A stretch of 64,000 nt of DNA from an uncultured Sphingomonadaceae bacterium. Its GTDB lineage: Bacteria > Pseudomonadota > Alphaproteobacteria > Sphingomonadales > Sphingomonadaceae. Of this stretch, positions 7,569 to 16,893 are shown one piece after another (the first letter of the stretch is position 1; each line of letters begins with the position of its first letter). The translations under genes were made by a program, and so were the position numbers. The notes beneath the pieces were generated by a model, which saw nothing but the letters and a program-made list of their open reading frames with translations, made no database searches and was not told the DNA's origin. The stretch is from assembly GCA_947496865.1 (NCBI GenBank), contig CANMEE010000001.1, positions 186,001 through 250,000 of the forward strand, read 5' to 3'.

Positions 7569-7602
7569 TCCATACTGTATTGTTGTAATAATACAGTATG
7601 GA
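7569..7602. promoter_or_regulatory. Perfect 13-bp inverted repeat covering the lipoprotein ribosome-binding site
   Basis: Arms TCCATACTGTATT (7569-7581) and AATACAGTATGGA (7590-7602), 8-base spacer. On the minus strand the right-hand end of the stem contributes the GGAG that serves the ATG at 7560. It could be a repressor operator, or an RNA hairpin hiding the ribosome-binding site. Confidence 0.6.
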
Positions 7603-7624
7603 GGAGTTTGGTCAAGCAAGAGCT

Positions 7625-8419
7625 TTACGGTTCAATGGTCGCTCCGGGATTAGCGGCATTCACAACGCCACCATCGACAATCAATGTCGTACCGACAACA
7701 TAGTCGCCTGCGCTGCTGGATAAATAGATGGCCGCTGCCGCCATATCTTCCGGCCGACCGATACGTTTAGCCGGGATGCCTTTTTCAACTGCATCTTCAT
7801 GATCACGCGCCGCTTTATTCATGTTGGATGCGAAAGCACCCGGGGCGATGCCGGACATGATGATATCGTCGGAAATCAATTTGGACGCCATTTTACGGGT
7901 CAGATGAACAACCGCGGCCTTTGAGGCTTGATAGCTGTAGGTTTCCCAAGGGTTCACCTTGAAGCCGTCAATAGACGCGATGTTCACGACTTTGGCAGGT
8001 CGATCAAAGCTGGCCGCGGCCTTTAACTGTGGGTGCAGTGCTTGGGTTAGAAAGAACAAGCCCTTGACGTTGGTGTCCATCACCTTGTCCCAGCCCGCTT
8101 CGGGAAAGCTGAGATATTCCTCGCCCCATGCGACACCGGCATTGTTGATCAGAATGTCCAGCTTGTCTTCATGGTTCGCAATTTCTGCTGCCAAAGCTTT
8201 GCAGCCTTCCACCGTGCTGACATCGCCCGGCACAGAAAAACAATTGTCTCCCATTTCAGCTGCTGCAGCTTCGCAAGCATCGGCTTTGCGCCCGGAGATG
8301 TAGACTTTCGCGCCTTGGGCGAGAAAACCTTCAGAGATCATCCGTCCGATACCGCGATGACCACCGGTAACCAAAGCAACACGGCCTTCGAGCGAAAATA
8401 GCTTGTTAAAATCCATCAT
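7625..8419 (-). CDS. SDR family NAD(P)-dependent oxidoreductase
   Basis: A 264-residue classical short-chain dehydrogenase/reductase. It shows the Rossmann motif TGGHRGIG (about residues 18-25), NNAG near residue 91 and the catalytic pair in YQASK. The overall form resembles 3-oxoacyl-ACP reductase/RhlG-type SDRs. It follows two acyl-CoA dehydrogenase genes on the same strand (9 bases after the nearer one), so it probably acts on a hydroxyacyl- or ketoacyl-CoA intermediate of the same route. An AAAGGA precedes tandem ATGs at 8419 and 8416; either could be used. Confidence 0.88.
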   Translation of the reverse strand: MMDFNKLFSLEGRVALVTGGHRGIGRMISEGFLAQGAKVYISGRKADACEAAAAEMGDNCFSVPGDVSTVEGCKALAAEIANHEDKLDILINNAGVAWGEEYLSFPEAGWDKVMDTNVKGLFFLTQALHPQLKAAASFDRPAKVVNIASIDGFKVNPWETYSYQASKAAVVHLTRKMASKLISDDIIMSGIAPGAFASNMNKAARDHEDAVEKGIPAKRIGRPEDMAAAAIYLSSSAGDYVVGTTLIVDGGVVNAANPGATIEP

Positions 8420-8428
8420 GATATCCTT

Positions 8429-9565
8429 TTAGTAGCCGTGCATTTCGGCAACGAGATTGGTATGATAATTGGCATCGCCCATAAATTCGGCCAACGCCCG
8501 ATCACGCTTCATGTAGAGGCCGATATCATATTCATCGGTCATCCCGACGCCGCCATGCATTTGCACGCCTTCCCGGACGGAAAGCGCGGTTGTCTTGCCA
8601 GCCTTAGCTTTGGCTACAGACACCATCATCTCGGCTTTAGACGAACCTTCGTCCAGCATCTGTTGTGCTTTCAGGACCGTGGCCCGGGCAATTTCCATCT
8701 CACTATAGAGATGAGCGGTGCGGTGCTGCAGTGCTTGGAACGATCCGATAATCGTATCAAACTGCTTGCGACCTTTGATATAGTCGACCGTGATATCCAT
8801 GGCGCCGGCACCAACGCCTAGCGTTTCAGCAGCAGAACCCGCGCGGCCCGCGTTCAGCATCCGCTGAAGAACCGCGCCGCCTTCATCGACTTCTCCGATC
8901 ACGGCATCGGCATCCACAACGACACCGTCAAATGCGACATGGGCTGCCACCGCGCTGTCCACCAAACGAACACTGTCTCTGGCCAAACCATTGCTGCTCG
9001 TATCGACAGCAAACAGCGTCAAGCCTTTGTCATCACCGGCACTGCCGCTGGTCCGCGCAGCCACGATCAGCGTATCTGCCGAACCGCCCTGCACAACAAA
9101 TTGCTTTTTACCATCCAGTTTAAAGCCATTGCCTTCGCGGGTCGCCGCCATGGTAATTTGATCAGGACGGTGCTTTGGACCTTCATCAATGGCCAGCGCC
9201 AAGACACTGTCGCCGGACAAAATGCCAGGCAGATATTTTTCGCGCAGTGCTTTGCCGCCAGCATTCAAGGCTTCAACGCCAGCAACGGCTGTTGTCAAGA
9301 AAGGTGATGGCGTGAGATTGCGTCCAACTTCTTCCAGTACGACACCGGCTTCAACATGGCCGAGTCCTAATCCGCCTTCTTCTTCCGAAACTAATATGCC
9401 CGTGAAACCCATTTCCGCAAACTGCTTCCACAGCGCGTGAGAAAAACCATCTTTACAGTTTTTGTCACGAAACTCGCGAAAATGAGCGACATTGCCTTCG
9501 CCCTTCATAAAATCTGCTGCGCTGTCCTGCAGCATCTTCTGGTCGTCATTCAAGTAAAGCGGCAT
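8429..9565 (-). CDS. Acyl-CoA dehydrogenase family protein (smaller partner of an ACAD pair)
   Basis: A 378-residue flavoprotein of the acyl-CoA dehydrogenase fold, expected to introduce an alpha-beta double bond into an acyl-CoA. The N-terminal helical domain, the middle beta domain (YQ-free variant with LDGKKQFVVQGG) and the C-terminal helix with MHGGVGMTDEYDIGLYMKR are all recognisable. It lies 43 bases downstream of a second, non-identical ACAD gene. Such adjacent pairs (PimC/PimD, FadE26/27-like) often form alpha2beta2 heterotetramers used on bulky or dicarboxylic acyl-CoAs, such as steroid or terpene side chains. An AAGGA precedes the ATG. Confidence 0.9.
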   Translation of the reverse strand: MPLYLNDDQKMLQDSAADFMKGEGNVAHFREFRDKNCKDGFSHALWKQFAEMGFTGILVSEEEGGLGLGHVEAGVVLEEVGRNLTPSPFLTTAVAGVEALNAGGKALREKYLPGILSGDSVLALAIDEGPKHRPDQITMAATREGNGFKLDGKKQFVVQGGSADTLIVAARTSGSAGDDKGLTLFAVDTSSNGLARDSVRLVDSAVAAHVAFDGVVVDADAVIGEVDEGGAVLQRMLNAGRAGSAAETLGVGAGAMDITVDYIKGRKQFDTIIGSFQALQHRTAHLYSEMEIARATVLKAQQMLDEGSSKAEMMVSVAKAKAGKTTALSVREGVQMHGGVGMTDEYDIGLYMKRDRALAEFMGDANYHTNLVAEMHGY

Positions 9566-9608
9566 CGCTTTTATCCTTCTAATATGGTTGTTTAACTACC
9601 CCGCGCAG

Positions 9609-10802
9609 TTAAGCGTTGGGCAATTGCAATATCTGTTTAGAAACGACGTTCAGCATCACTTCGCTGGTACCGCCTTCAATACTATTGGCTTTGGTCCGGA
9701 GCCATCCGCGAGCGGTCAACCCGCCATTGGATGCATCGCTCTCCCATTCCAGCACTTCGCTACCGCCCGCCGACATGATCAGTTCATGGCGCCGCTTGTT
9801 AATTTCTGTGCCTGCATATTTCATCATGTTCGGTTGCGCAGGATGGCAAAGATTGGCTTTGAACGTGTCACCGAAACGCTCGGCCATCGCGCGAAAGGCG
9901 AGCACATCAATATCCATGTCTGCCATTTGCGCGCGGAGCATTGGATCATCTAGCCGGCCCATTTCGTCCCGACCATATTGATCGGCAAATTTGGAACCTA
10001 GCGAGGTTGCACCGGAAGACCCGTCGCCGGAAATCATACTGCGCTCATGCCCCAGCAGATATTTAGCAACATCCCAGCCGCGGTTCACTTCACCAACGAC
10101 AGAAGAAACACCATCGCCATAGGATTTGGGCACCTCGACATCCGCGAAGAACGTCTCACAAAAAGCCGATTGTCCGGAAATCAAGACAATTGGCTTGGTT
10201 TCCACGCCCTTGCTCATCATGTCGAACAACATAAAGCTGATGCCCTTATGCTTGCTCGACTTATCCGTCCGCGTCAGACAGAAAATCCAGTCCGCTTTGT
10301 CAGCATAGCTGGTCCATATCTTCTGGCCATTGATCAGATAATGGTCGCCTTTGTCTTCCGCTGATGTCTGCAACGAAGCAAGATCCGAACCGGATCCTGG
10401 TTCTGAATAACCCTGACACCAACGCACTTCACCGCGCGCAATTGGCGGAAGGAAATGCAATTTCTGTTCTTCGGTACCAAAATGCAGCAGCGCAGGCCCA
10501 AGCATCCAGATACCAAAGCTCGACAGAGGAGAGCGGATTTTAAGCCGACCCATTTCCTGCAGCAAAACCTTCGTTTCCGCGCGCGACAGTCCGCCACCAC
10601 CATATTCTTTCGGCCAATCCGGAACGGTCCAGCCTTTGGCTGCCATTTTATCCATCCACTCTTTCTGACCGGGCTTGAAAGTCGGGTTTTTCCCGCCCCA
10701 GCAAATATCGCTCTCGTCCACAACAGGTTGACGCATTTCAGGGGGGCAATTGGCTTCCAGCCAAGCTGCAGTTTCTGCGCGGAAACTTTCAAGATCGGAC
10801 AT
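9609..10802 (-). CDS. Acyl-CoA dehydrogenase family protein (larger partner of an ACAD pair)
   Basis: A 397-residue acyl-CoA dehydrogenase, first gene of the minus operon 10802-7625. Recognisable are the substrate/FAD region WCQGYSEPGSGSDLASLQT (about residues 130-148), the INGQKIWTSYAD segment and the C-terminal SIEGGTSEVMLN motif. It resembles pimeloyl-CoA dehydrogenase large subunits and the FadE26/FadE29 side-chain enzymes, which work as heteromers with a smaller ACAD; the next gene provides one. AAGGA stands 9 bases before the ATG. The substrate cannot be read from sequence. Confidence 0.9.
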   Translation of the reverse strand: MSDLESFRAETAAWLEANCPPEMRQPVVDESDICWGGKNPTFKPGQKEWMDKMAAKGWTVPDWPKEYGGGGLSRAETKVLLQEMGRLKIRSPLSSFGIWMLGPALLHFGTEEQKLHFLPPIARGEVRWCQGYSEPGSGSDLASLQTSAEDKGDHYLINGQKIWTSYADKADWIFCLTRTDKSSKHKGISFMLFDMMSKGVETKPIVLISGQSAFCETFFADVEVPKSYGDGVSSVVGEVNRGWDVAKYLLGHERSMISGDGSSGATSLGSKFADQYGRDEMGRLDDPMLRAQMADMDIDVLAFRAMAERFGDTFKANLCHPAQPNMMKYAGTEINKRRHELIMSAGGSEVLEWESDASNGGLTARGWLRTKANSIEGGTSEVMLNVVSKQILQLPNA

Positions 10803-11022
10803 GATGGTGGTTCCTTTAATTGATCGATTAACGTCTGACTATCATAGGTCGGTGCCAAGGTTCAATGATCCGCTTGTCCAAAAATGCAAAAAATAATGAG
10901 CCATGGAGGCAGGTCACGGATTCCGTAACGGCAAGTCAATATATTGCCGGAATCGATTGACGGCCAATTCGCGCTGAGCCTATGTTCTCAAAAAAAATAA
11001 CCCTAAAACAGGAGCCCAGAGG
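10803..11022. promoter_or_regulatory. Divergent promoter region of the catabolic island with nested inverted repeat
   Basis: This 220-base interval separates the minus ACAD operon from the plus SDR/transporter operon and should carry both promoters. It holds a nested inverted repeat at 10919-10954: outer arms GATTCC/GGAATC and inner arms GGCAA (10930-10934)/TTGCC (10944-10948). A palindrome in a divergent promoter is a reasonable repressor site, for example for a TetR-type regulator, but no regulator gene is present in the island. Confidence 0.4.
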
Positions 11023-11859
11023 ATGCGATTTGAAGGCAAAACCGTGGTGATAACCGGTGGCTCATCGGGAATTGGGCGCGGGACCGTCGACCTGTTTTTA
11101 CGCGAAGGCGCGAGCGTTGTCATGGGTGATATCGATTCTGACGAAGGCACTGCGATGATGTCTGCATTGGGCGATAAATTTTATTTTCAGACATGCGATG
11201 TTACTCAAGAAGATCAAGTCAAAGCACTGATGGATTATGCTGCGGACAAAACCGGCGGGATTGATATTGTCTTCAATAACGCAGGTGCTGGCGGCCCACG
11301 CGATGCGATAGATGAGATTTCCGGTGATGATTGGGATTTCGCCATGGCCCTGCTGCTCAAATCGGTCGCTATGGGTATCCGCCACGCTGCGCCACATTTG
11401 AAAAAACGAGGCGGCGGAGCGATTGTAAACACGGCATCGGTTTGCGCCTTCCAAGCGGGCTTTGGCCCTATTGCCTATTCTACAGCCAAGGCTGGCGTTC
11501 TGCATCTCTCCAAATTGGCGGCGGCGGAATTGGCGCAATATCACATTCGCGTAAACGCTATCTGCCCCGGTTTTATTCAAACCAATATATTCGCCACGAC
11601 CCTTGGCGCGGATGAGGACGAGAGAAACCAGATAAACGCGGCCTTGGGACAAGTGGCGGCGGGCATTCAACCGGTAGCGCGTCCCGGCATTCCCAATGAT
11701 ATTGCCGAAACAGTTGCCTATTTTGCATCGGATGCTGCTGGCTTTGTCACCGGTACACATTTACTCGTAGATGGTGGCTTGTTGGTTGGCAGTCAGGCGA
11801 GCTGGGACCCTGAAATACCGGGTATGCTCGACGCCCTATTGCCAGAGTCTCTCAAATGA
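11023..11859 (+). CDS. SDR family NAD(P)-dependent oxidoreductase
   Basis: A 278-residue classical SDR opening the plus-strand catabolic operon. Visible are TGGSSGIGRG (about 10-19), NNAG near 86, the catalytic YSTAK and the PG motif ICPGFIQT. The C-terminus is about 20 residues longer than average. It overlaps the next gene by 4 bases (ATGA at 11856), so it is translationally coupled to the transporter. It probably oxidises a hydroxyl group on the imported compound or its CoA ester; the substrate is unknown. Confidence 0.88.
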   Translation: MRFEGKTVVITGGSSGIGRGTVDLFLREGASVVMGDIDSDEGTAMMSALGDKFYFQTCDVTQEDQVKALMDYAADKTGGIDIVFNNAGAGGPRDAIDEISGDDWDFAMALLLKSVAMGIRHAAPHLKKRGGGAIVNTASVCAFQAGFGPIAYSTAKAGVLHLSKLAAAELAQYHIRVNAICPGFIQTNIFATTLGADEDERNQINAALGQVAAGIQPVARPGIPNDIAETVAYFASDAAGFVTGTHLLVDGGLLVGSQASWDPEIPGMLDALLPESLK

Positions 11860-13286
11860 GCGTGGTTGCCGAACCGCTCCCGACCAGAACCAAATTGCTT
11901 TATGGCTCGGGGTCTATTGCCTATGGGATAAAAGATAACGGCTTCGCGACTTTTTTGCTTTTCTACTACGAGCAAGTTGTCGGGCTGAGCGCGGATCTGG
12001 TGGGCCTTGCCATAGCACTCGCCTTGATCGCTGACGCTTTTATCGATCCCGCTGTCGGGCAAATGAGTGATAGAACGCGCACCCGAATCGGTAGGAGACA
12101 TCCTTGGTTATATGGCGCGGCGCTGCCCATCGTCATCGCGTGGATATTCTTGTGGCATCCGCCCGAAGCGAGTCCGACTATAGTGTTTTTCTATCTGTTT
12201 GGCGTGGCGATGGCCGTCCGGATGGCATTTTCCGCTTTTGAAGTTCCGGCTTTAGCGTTGCTGCCTGAACTGAGCCGCGATTATCATGATCGAACAGGCA
12301 TTATGCGCTTTCGATTCCTTTTTGGCTGGGCCAGCGGCCTTTCGATCATGTTCCTCGCCTATGCGATTTTCTTAGTTCCAAGCGAAGATTATCCTGTTGG
12401 GCTGCTCAATAAAGACGGTTACCAAAACTACGCTATCCTCGGCGCAATTATAATGCTGTCAGCTGTTTTAATCTCGGCAGTCGGAACCCATAAGCGTGTG
12501 GTCGGGGATTATCGGCGCCAAAAGAGTCATCCGCCAACGGCTGAAACGATGGGCCAGATCATGGAAACTTTCCGCTATCGGCCCTTTCTACTGCTTATGC
12601 TCGCGGGTGTCTTTGCATTTACGAACCAATGGCTTGTATTTGCTTTATCGCCCTATCTCTTCACCCATGTATGGGAATTCCGTCAACCCGATTTCACCGC
12701 CTATTCTCTTACCCTTTTCGTCGCCGCAGTCGGGGCGTTTTTGGTGGTCACACCAATCTCCAAACGACTGGGTAAAGCCAAAGCGGCATCCTATCTCACT
12801 CTGGCTGCTTTGTTTATAGGAACGGCACCATATTGGTTGCGAATGATCGATATTTTCCCGGCACCGGGCGATGCTAGAATGCTGCCCATTCTCTTTACCC
12901 TCCTTGTCGTTGCCACAGCGTCAAGCATCTCCGCCATGATCCTGACAATGTCCATGATCGCCGACGTTACCGATCAGCACGAATTCGACACTGGTCAAAG
13001 GAGCGAGGGCCTATTTTCTTCGGGAATGTTCTTCATGCAGAAAGTGGTCAATGGCATCGGAATTTTGTTGGCAAGTCAGATTATATCGATCATTCAGATG
13101 CCCAAAAATGCAACGCCTGGATCTGTTGACCCTGAGATTGTTGACAATCTAGCGTTAATCTATGTTCTCTTGGCCACCGTGATCGCCCTGATCGGCGCTT
13201 GGGCGTACACAAAGTTTCCGCTCGGTGAAAAAGATCATGAGAACAGGTTGGCCAGCGCCCAGTTGAACAACCAAGCCGCAGAATAA
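11856..13286 (+). CDS. MFS transporter, GPH (MelB-like) cation symporter family
   Basis: A 476-residue inner-membrane carrier with about 12 transmembrane segments. The N-terminal KLLYGSGSIAYGIKDNGF, the loop DPAVGQMSDRTRTRIGRRHPW and the late MSMIADVTDQHEFDTGQR element are hallmarks of the glycoside-pentoside-hexuronide (GPH/MelB) family. Members import substrates with Na+ or H+; in sphingomonads they also occur next to degradation genes for non-sugar compounds. Translation is coupled to the preceding SDR (4-base overlap). It is the likely uptake system for the substrate of this cluster. Confidence 0.9.
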   Translation: MSVVAEPLPTRTKLLYGSGSIAYGIKDNGFATFLLFYYEQVVGLSADLVGLAIALALIADAFIDPAVGQMSDRTRTRIGRRHPWLYGAALPIVIAWIFLWHPPEASPTIVFFYLFGVAMAVRMAFSAFEVPALALLPELSRDYHDRTGIMRFRFLFGWASGLSIMFLAYAIFLVPSEDYPVGLLNKDGYQNYAILGAIIMLSAVLISAVGTHKRVVGDYRRQKSHPPTAETMGQIMETFRYRPFLLLMLAGVFAFTNQWLVFALSPYLFTHVWEFRQPDFTAYSLTLFVAAVGAFLVVTPISKRLGKAKAASYLTLAALFIGTAPYWLRMIDIFPAPGDARMLPILFTLLVVATASSISAMILTMSMIADVTDQHEFDTGQRSEGLFSSGMFFMQKVVNGIGILLASQIISIIQMPKNATPGSVDPEIVDNLALIYVLLATVIALIGAWAYTKFPLGEKDHENRLASAQLNNQAAE

Positions 13287-13386
13287 ATCTGCCCATACCG
13301 ACACGTTTCCCTGTGGCAAACCACTATCGGCTCTGATAAGTTAATTGCATAGTTAAATCGATAATCTTTCAAAAAGGGATATAGGC

Positions 13387-14688
13387 ATGGATTTTGATCT
13401 CACCGAAAAGCAGGAATATTGGCGCAATCAGGTGCGCGAGCATATTGAGAATCATGTCCGTCCGAGAGTCGCTGACTATCAGGCCGAAGATGAATCCGGA
13501 GATCGCTGGAAAGTCCTTCAGGTTGTTGAAGAAGAAAAAGCCAAGGCGAAAGAGAAAGGCATCTGGAACCTTTTCATGCCGCCCGCAAACCCCAACCTCA
13601 CACATATTGATGATGTATTTCAGTTTGAAGGCCCCGGCCTGACCAATCTTGAATATGCCTTATGTGCTGAAGAAATGGGCCGCGTTGGATTTTCATCAGA
13701 GGTATTTAACTGCTCTGCGCCTGATACCGGGAATATGGAGGTATTCCATCGTTATGGTACGCTGGAACAGAAAGAACAATATCTGCGCCCCTTAATGAAT
13801 GGCGAGATTCGCTCTGCCTTTCTGATGACAGAACCGGCGGTTGCTTCTTCGGATGCAACCAATATTGAAACCGCTATCGTACGCGACGGTGATGAATATA
13901 TCATCAATGGCCGCAAATGGTGGTCCTCAGGCCTTGGCGATCCGCGTTGCAAAATCGCTATTGTCATGGGCAAGACGACATTTGAAGGCAGCCGCTATAC
14001 ACAGCAGTCCCAAATCCTGATGCCAACCGATGCACCGGGCGTAAAAATCATCCGTCATCTTCCTGTCTTCGGATATGACGATGCGCCGCATGGTCATATG
14101 GAAGTCGAAATGAAAGATGTTCGCGTGCCAGCAGCCAACATTTTATTGGGTGAAGGCCGTGGGTTTGAGATCGCGCAGGGTCGCCTTGGGCCTGGCCGTA
14201 TTCATCACTGCATGCGGACCATCGGTGTAGCCGAAGAAGCGCTCGAAAAAATGGTCAAGCGTCTGCAATCGCGTATCGCCTTTGGCAAACGTATTTCCGA
14301 ACATAGCGTTTGGGATGAGCGGGTTGCACGGGCACGTATCGATATTGATATGAGCCGTCTACTTTGCCTGAAAGCGGCTGATATGATGGACAAAGTCGGC
14401 AACAAATATGCCAAGGCAGAAATCGCAATGATCAAGGTGCAGGCTCCAACCATGGCACTAAAAATCATTGATGATGCCATTCAAGCCCATGGAGGCGGCG
14501 GTGTCAGCAATGATTATGGTCTTGCCAGCGCTTATGCCCATCAACGCACCTTACGTCTCGCCGATGGCCCCGATGAAGTTCACAACCGGACTATCGCTAA
14601 GATGGAATATGGCAAATATGCCGAAACAGCCGACGGCAGCAAAATGAAGGAAGAATTTTCTTCAGGTGATCTAGCCGTTACGCGATAG
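13387..14688 (+). CDS. Acyl-CoA dehydrogenase of the ACAD10/ACAD11 type
   Basis: A 433-residue acyl-CoA dehydrogenase that matches the C-terminal half of animal ACAD10/ACAD11 and the bacterial LvaC type almost motif by motif: [55 protein letters not shown] and [10 protein letters not shown]. In ACAD11 and in the levulinate (lva) pathway this type of enzyme eliminates phosphate from 4-phosphoacyl-CoA made by an attached or separate kinase. Here the matching kinase is two genes downstream (15809-16870). An AAGGGA precedes the ATG. The family assignment is strong; the exact acyl chain is inferred only as a 4-hydroxyacyl-CoA. Confidence 0.92.
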   Translation: MDFDLTEKQEYWRNQVREHIENHVRPRVADYQAEDESGDRWKVLQVVEEEKAKAKEKGIWNLFMPPANPNLTHIDDVFQFEGPGLTNLEYALCAEEMGRVGFSSEVFNCSAPDTGNMEVFHRYGTLEQKEQYLRPLMNGEIRSAFLMTEPAVASSDATNIETAIVRDGDEYIINGRKWWSSGLGDPRCKIAIVMGKTTFEGSRYTQQSQILMPTDAPGVKIIRHLPVFGYDDAPHGHMEVEMKDVRVPAANILLGEGRGFEIAQGRLGPGRIHHCMRTIGVAEEALEKMVKRLQSRIAFGKRISEHSVWDERVARARIDIDMSRLLCLKAADMMDKVGNKYAKAEIAMIKVQAPTMALKIIDDAIQAHGGGGVSNDYGLASAYAHQRTLRLADGPDEVHNRTIAKMEYGKYAETADGSKMKEEFSSGDLAVTR

Positions 14689-14703
14689 AAAAGGATCGGA
14701 TAA

Positions 14704-15789
14704 ATGAAAGCAGCAGTCCTGGTTGAAGCGGGAAAACCGCTTGAAATTGAAGAAGTTACCATCTCCAAACCGGGTCCGCATGAGGTGCTAATCCGGACGG
14801 CCGCCTGCGGGCTATGCCATTCGGATTTGCACTTTATTGATGGCAGCTATCCGCATCCCTTGCCCGCAATACCGGGGCATGAAGCAGCCGGCATTGTCGA
14901 AGCCATTGGTAGCGAAGTACGTACGGTGGCGGTCGGCGATGCTGTCGTCTCCTGTTTGTCGGCTTTTTGCGGGCATTGCGAGTTTTGCGTTTCCGGCCGG
15001 ATGTCCTTGTGCCTCGGCGCGGACACGCGGCGCGCGGTTGGAGATGCTCCGCGCATCACCCGGCCCGATGGATCAGCTGTGGCACAAATGCTGAATTTGT
15101 CCGCCTTTGCCGAACAAATGTTGATACATGAGCATGCTTGTGTGCGCATCGATCCCGACATGCCGCTTGATCGTGCCGCGGTTATCGGATGTGCGGTCAC
15201 CACGGGCGCTGGAACAATATTCAATGCCTGCAATGTCACTCCGGGAGAGACTGTCGCTGTTGTAGGTTGTGGCGGTGTTGGCTTAGCAACCATAAATGCC
15301 GCTAAAATTGCCGGCGCCGGTCGGATCGTAGCCGCCGACCCGATCGAGGAGAAACGCGAACTGGCGATCAAGCTCGGGGCAACCGATGTCGTTGACGCTT
15401 TGGCAGATGATGCGGCTGAACAAATTTTGGACCTGACAAAAGGCGGCGTCGATCACGCGATCGAAGCTGTCGGTCGTCCGGCATCGGGCGCTCTTGCTGT
15501 GGGATCACTCAAACGCGGCGGGACGGCGACGATCCTCGGCATGATGCCGCTAGACCATCAAGTCGGACTCAGCGCGATGGATTTGCTATCTGGTAAGAAA
15601 TTACAAGGCGTTTTGATGGGAGAAAACCGCTTCCCGGTAGACATACCGCGTCTTGTCGATTTCTACCTGCGCGGAATGCTGGATTTGGATAGCATTGTTG
15701 CCGAGACAATCCCGCTGGACCAGATCAATGACGGTTTTGATAAAATGAAAAAAGGTGATGCGGCACGGTCCGTCATCACTTTCAACTAA
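14704..15789 (+). CDS. Zinc-dependent alcohol dehydrogenase (MDR family)
   Basis: A 361-residue medium-chain dehydrogenase. Catalytic zinc ligands are visible in CGLCHSDLH (Cys38 region) and GHEAAG. The structural zinc lobe is FCGHCEFCVSGRMSLC (C-x2-C-x2-C-x7-C), and the dinucleotide fold is GCGGVG. The form resembles class III/Rxyl-type NAD-linked alcohol dehydrogenases. It sits 15 bases after the ACAD11-like gene and 19 before the kinase, so it likely oxidises an alcohol in the same pathway. It carries a GGATCGGATAA ribosome-binding region. Confidence 0.9.
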   Translation: MKAAVLVEAGKPLEIEEVTISKPGPHEVLIRTAACGLCHSDLHFIDGSYPHPLPAIPGHEAAGIVEAIGSEVRTVAVGDAVVSCLSAFCGHCEFCVSGRMSLCLGADTRRAVGDAPRITRPDGSAVAQMLNLSAFAEQMLIHEHACVRIDPDMPLDRAAVIGCAVTTGAGTIFNACNVTPGETVAVVGCGGVGLATINAAKIAGAGRIVAADPIEEKRELAIKLGATDVVDALADDAAEQILDLTKGGVDHAIEAVGRPASGALAVGSLKRGGTATILGMMPLDHQVGLSAMDLLSGKKLQGVLMGENRFPVDIPRLVDFYLRGMLDLDSIVAETIPLDQINDGFDKMKKGDAARSVITFN

Positions 15790-15808
15790 ATAGGAAGAGG
15801 GAACTTCC

Positions 15809-16870
15809 ATGAACCCACAAGAAGACATGACCGGCACGATGGCAGTGCCTGACAAGGACAAGCTGGACGAGGCAAGCCTGGCTAAATGGATGGATGCTAA
15901 TGTCGAAGGCTTTGCAGGCCCGATGACCATTACAAAATTCAAAGGCGGCCAGTCCAACCCGACTTATAAAATCGAAACCCCCGGGACAGACTATGTCCTC
16001 CGCAAAAAGCCGTTTGGAAAATTGTTACCGTCGGCCCATGCCGTTGATCGCGAATTTCGGGTTATAGCCGGACTTTACCCCGCTGATTTTCCTGTCGCGA
16101 AACCCTATGGTCTGTGTGAAGATGATGATGTCATTGGCACCATGTTTTATATCATGGGCATGGCCGATGGCCGGACCCTGTGGGACGGTACATTGCCGGG
16201 CATGGAACCCGATGAGCGGCGCGCGATTTATTTTGAAATGATAGACACGCTGGCAATGTTGCACAGCCATGATCCAGCAAAATTGGGGCTGGAAAGGCAT
16301 GGCAAACCGGGCAATTATTGCGAGCGCCAGATTTCCCGATGGACTCAGCAATATAAGCTGTCCGAAATCGACAAAATTCCAGAAATGGACCAGCTGATCG
16401 AATGGCTGACAAAGACCATTCCTGAGCAAAAAAGCTTTGGCATTGTTCATGGCGACTTCCGGCTCGACAATATGATTTTTGCTCATGACGAGCCCAAAGT
16501 CATTGCCGTATTGGATTGGGAATTGTCCACTTTGGGCGATCCGATTGCCGATTTTGCTTATTGGCTGATGGCTTATGAGATGGAACCAGAAGGCCGCAGC
16601 GGTTTGAAAGGTGTTGATCTGGAAGCGTTAGGCATACCGTCTCGTGAAGAAGCAATTGCCCGCTATTGCGAAAAGTCCGGTATTGATGAGTTACCACCAA
16701 TGGATTGGTATCTCGCTTATAATCTGTTCCGGATTGCCGCAATTTTGCAGGGCATTCAGAAGCGTGTAGTAGATGGTACAGCTAATAGCGCAGCGGCAGG
16801 CGAAATGTCTGACCGCGTCACACCATTAGCGCAAGCGGGATGGGAAGCAGCGAAACGCGCTGGCGCATAA
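15809..16870 (+). CDS. Phosphotransferase (APH fold) of the ACAD10/ACAD11/LvaA kinase type
   Basis: A 353-residue protein-kinase-like small-molecule kinase. It corresponds to the N-terminal domain of ACAD10/ACAD11: [13 protein letters not shown] (nucleotide loop), [18 protein letters not shown], catalytic HGDFRLDN (His214, Asp216) and the metal-binding [10 protein letters not shown] (Asp236). In animals this domain is fused to the dehydrogenase; in the Pseudomonas lva operon LvaA is a separate kinase that phosphorylates 4-hydroxyacyl-CoA. The operon here keeps both halves as separate genes. The predicted reaction is therefore ATP-dependent phosphorylation of a 4-hydroxyacyl-CoA. A small LvaB-like partner was not seen. 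Confidence 0.9.
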   Translation: MNPQEDMTGTMAVPDKDKLDEASLAKWMDANVEGFAGPMTITKFKGGQSNPTYKIETPGTDYVLRKKPFGKLLPSAHAVDREFRVIAGLYPADFPVAKPYGLCEDDDVIGTMFYIMGMADGRTLWDGTLPGMEPDERRAIYFEMIDTLAMLHSHDPAKLGLERHGKPGNYCERQISRWTQQYKLSEIDKIPEMDQLIEWLTKTIPEQKSFGIVHGDFRLDNMIFAHDEPKVIAVLDWELSTLGDPIADFAYWLMAYEMEPEGRSGLKGVDLEALGIPSREEAIARYCEKSGIDELPPMDWYLAYNLFRIAAILQGIQKRVVDGTANSAAAGEMSDRVTPLAQAGWEAAKRAGA

Positions 16871-16893
16871 ATTACTCAGACAGGAGCGAAAGC

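Noticed and set aside
11098..11760. A 220-codon minus-strand open frame
   Set aside because: It is antisense to the SDR gene at 11023-11859, which carries complete catalytic motifs.
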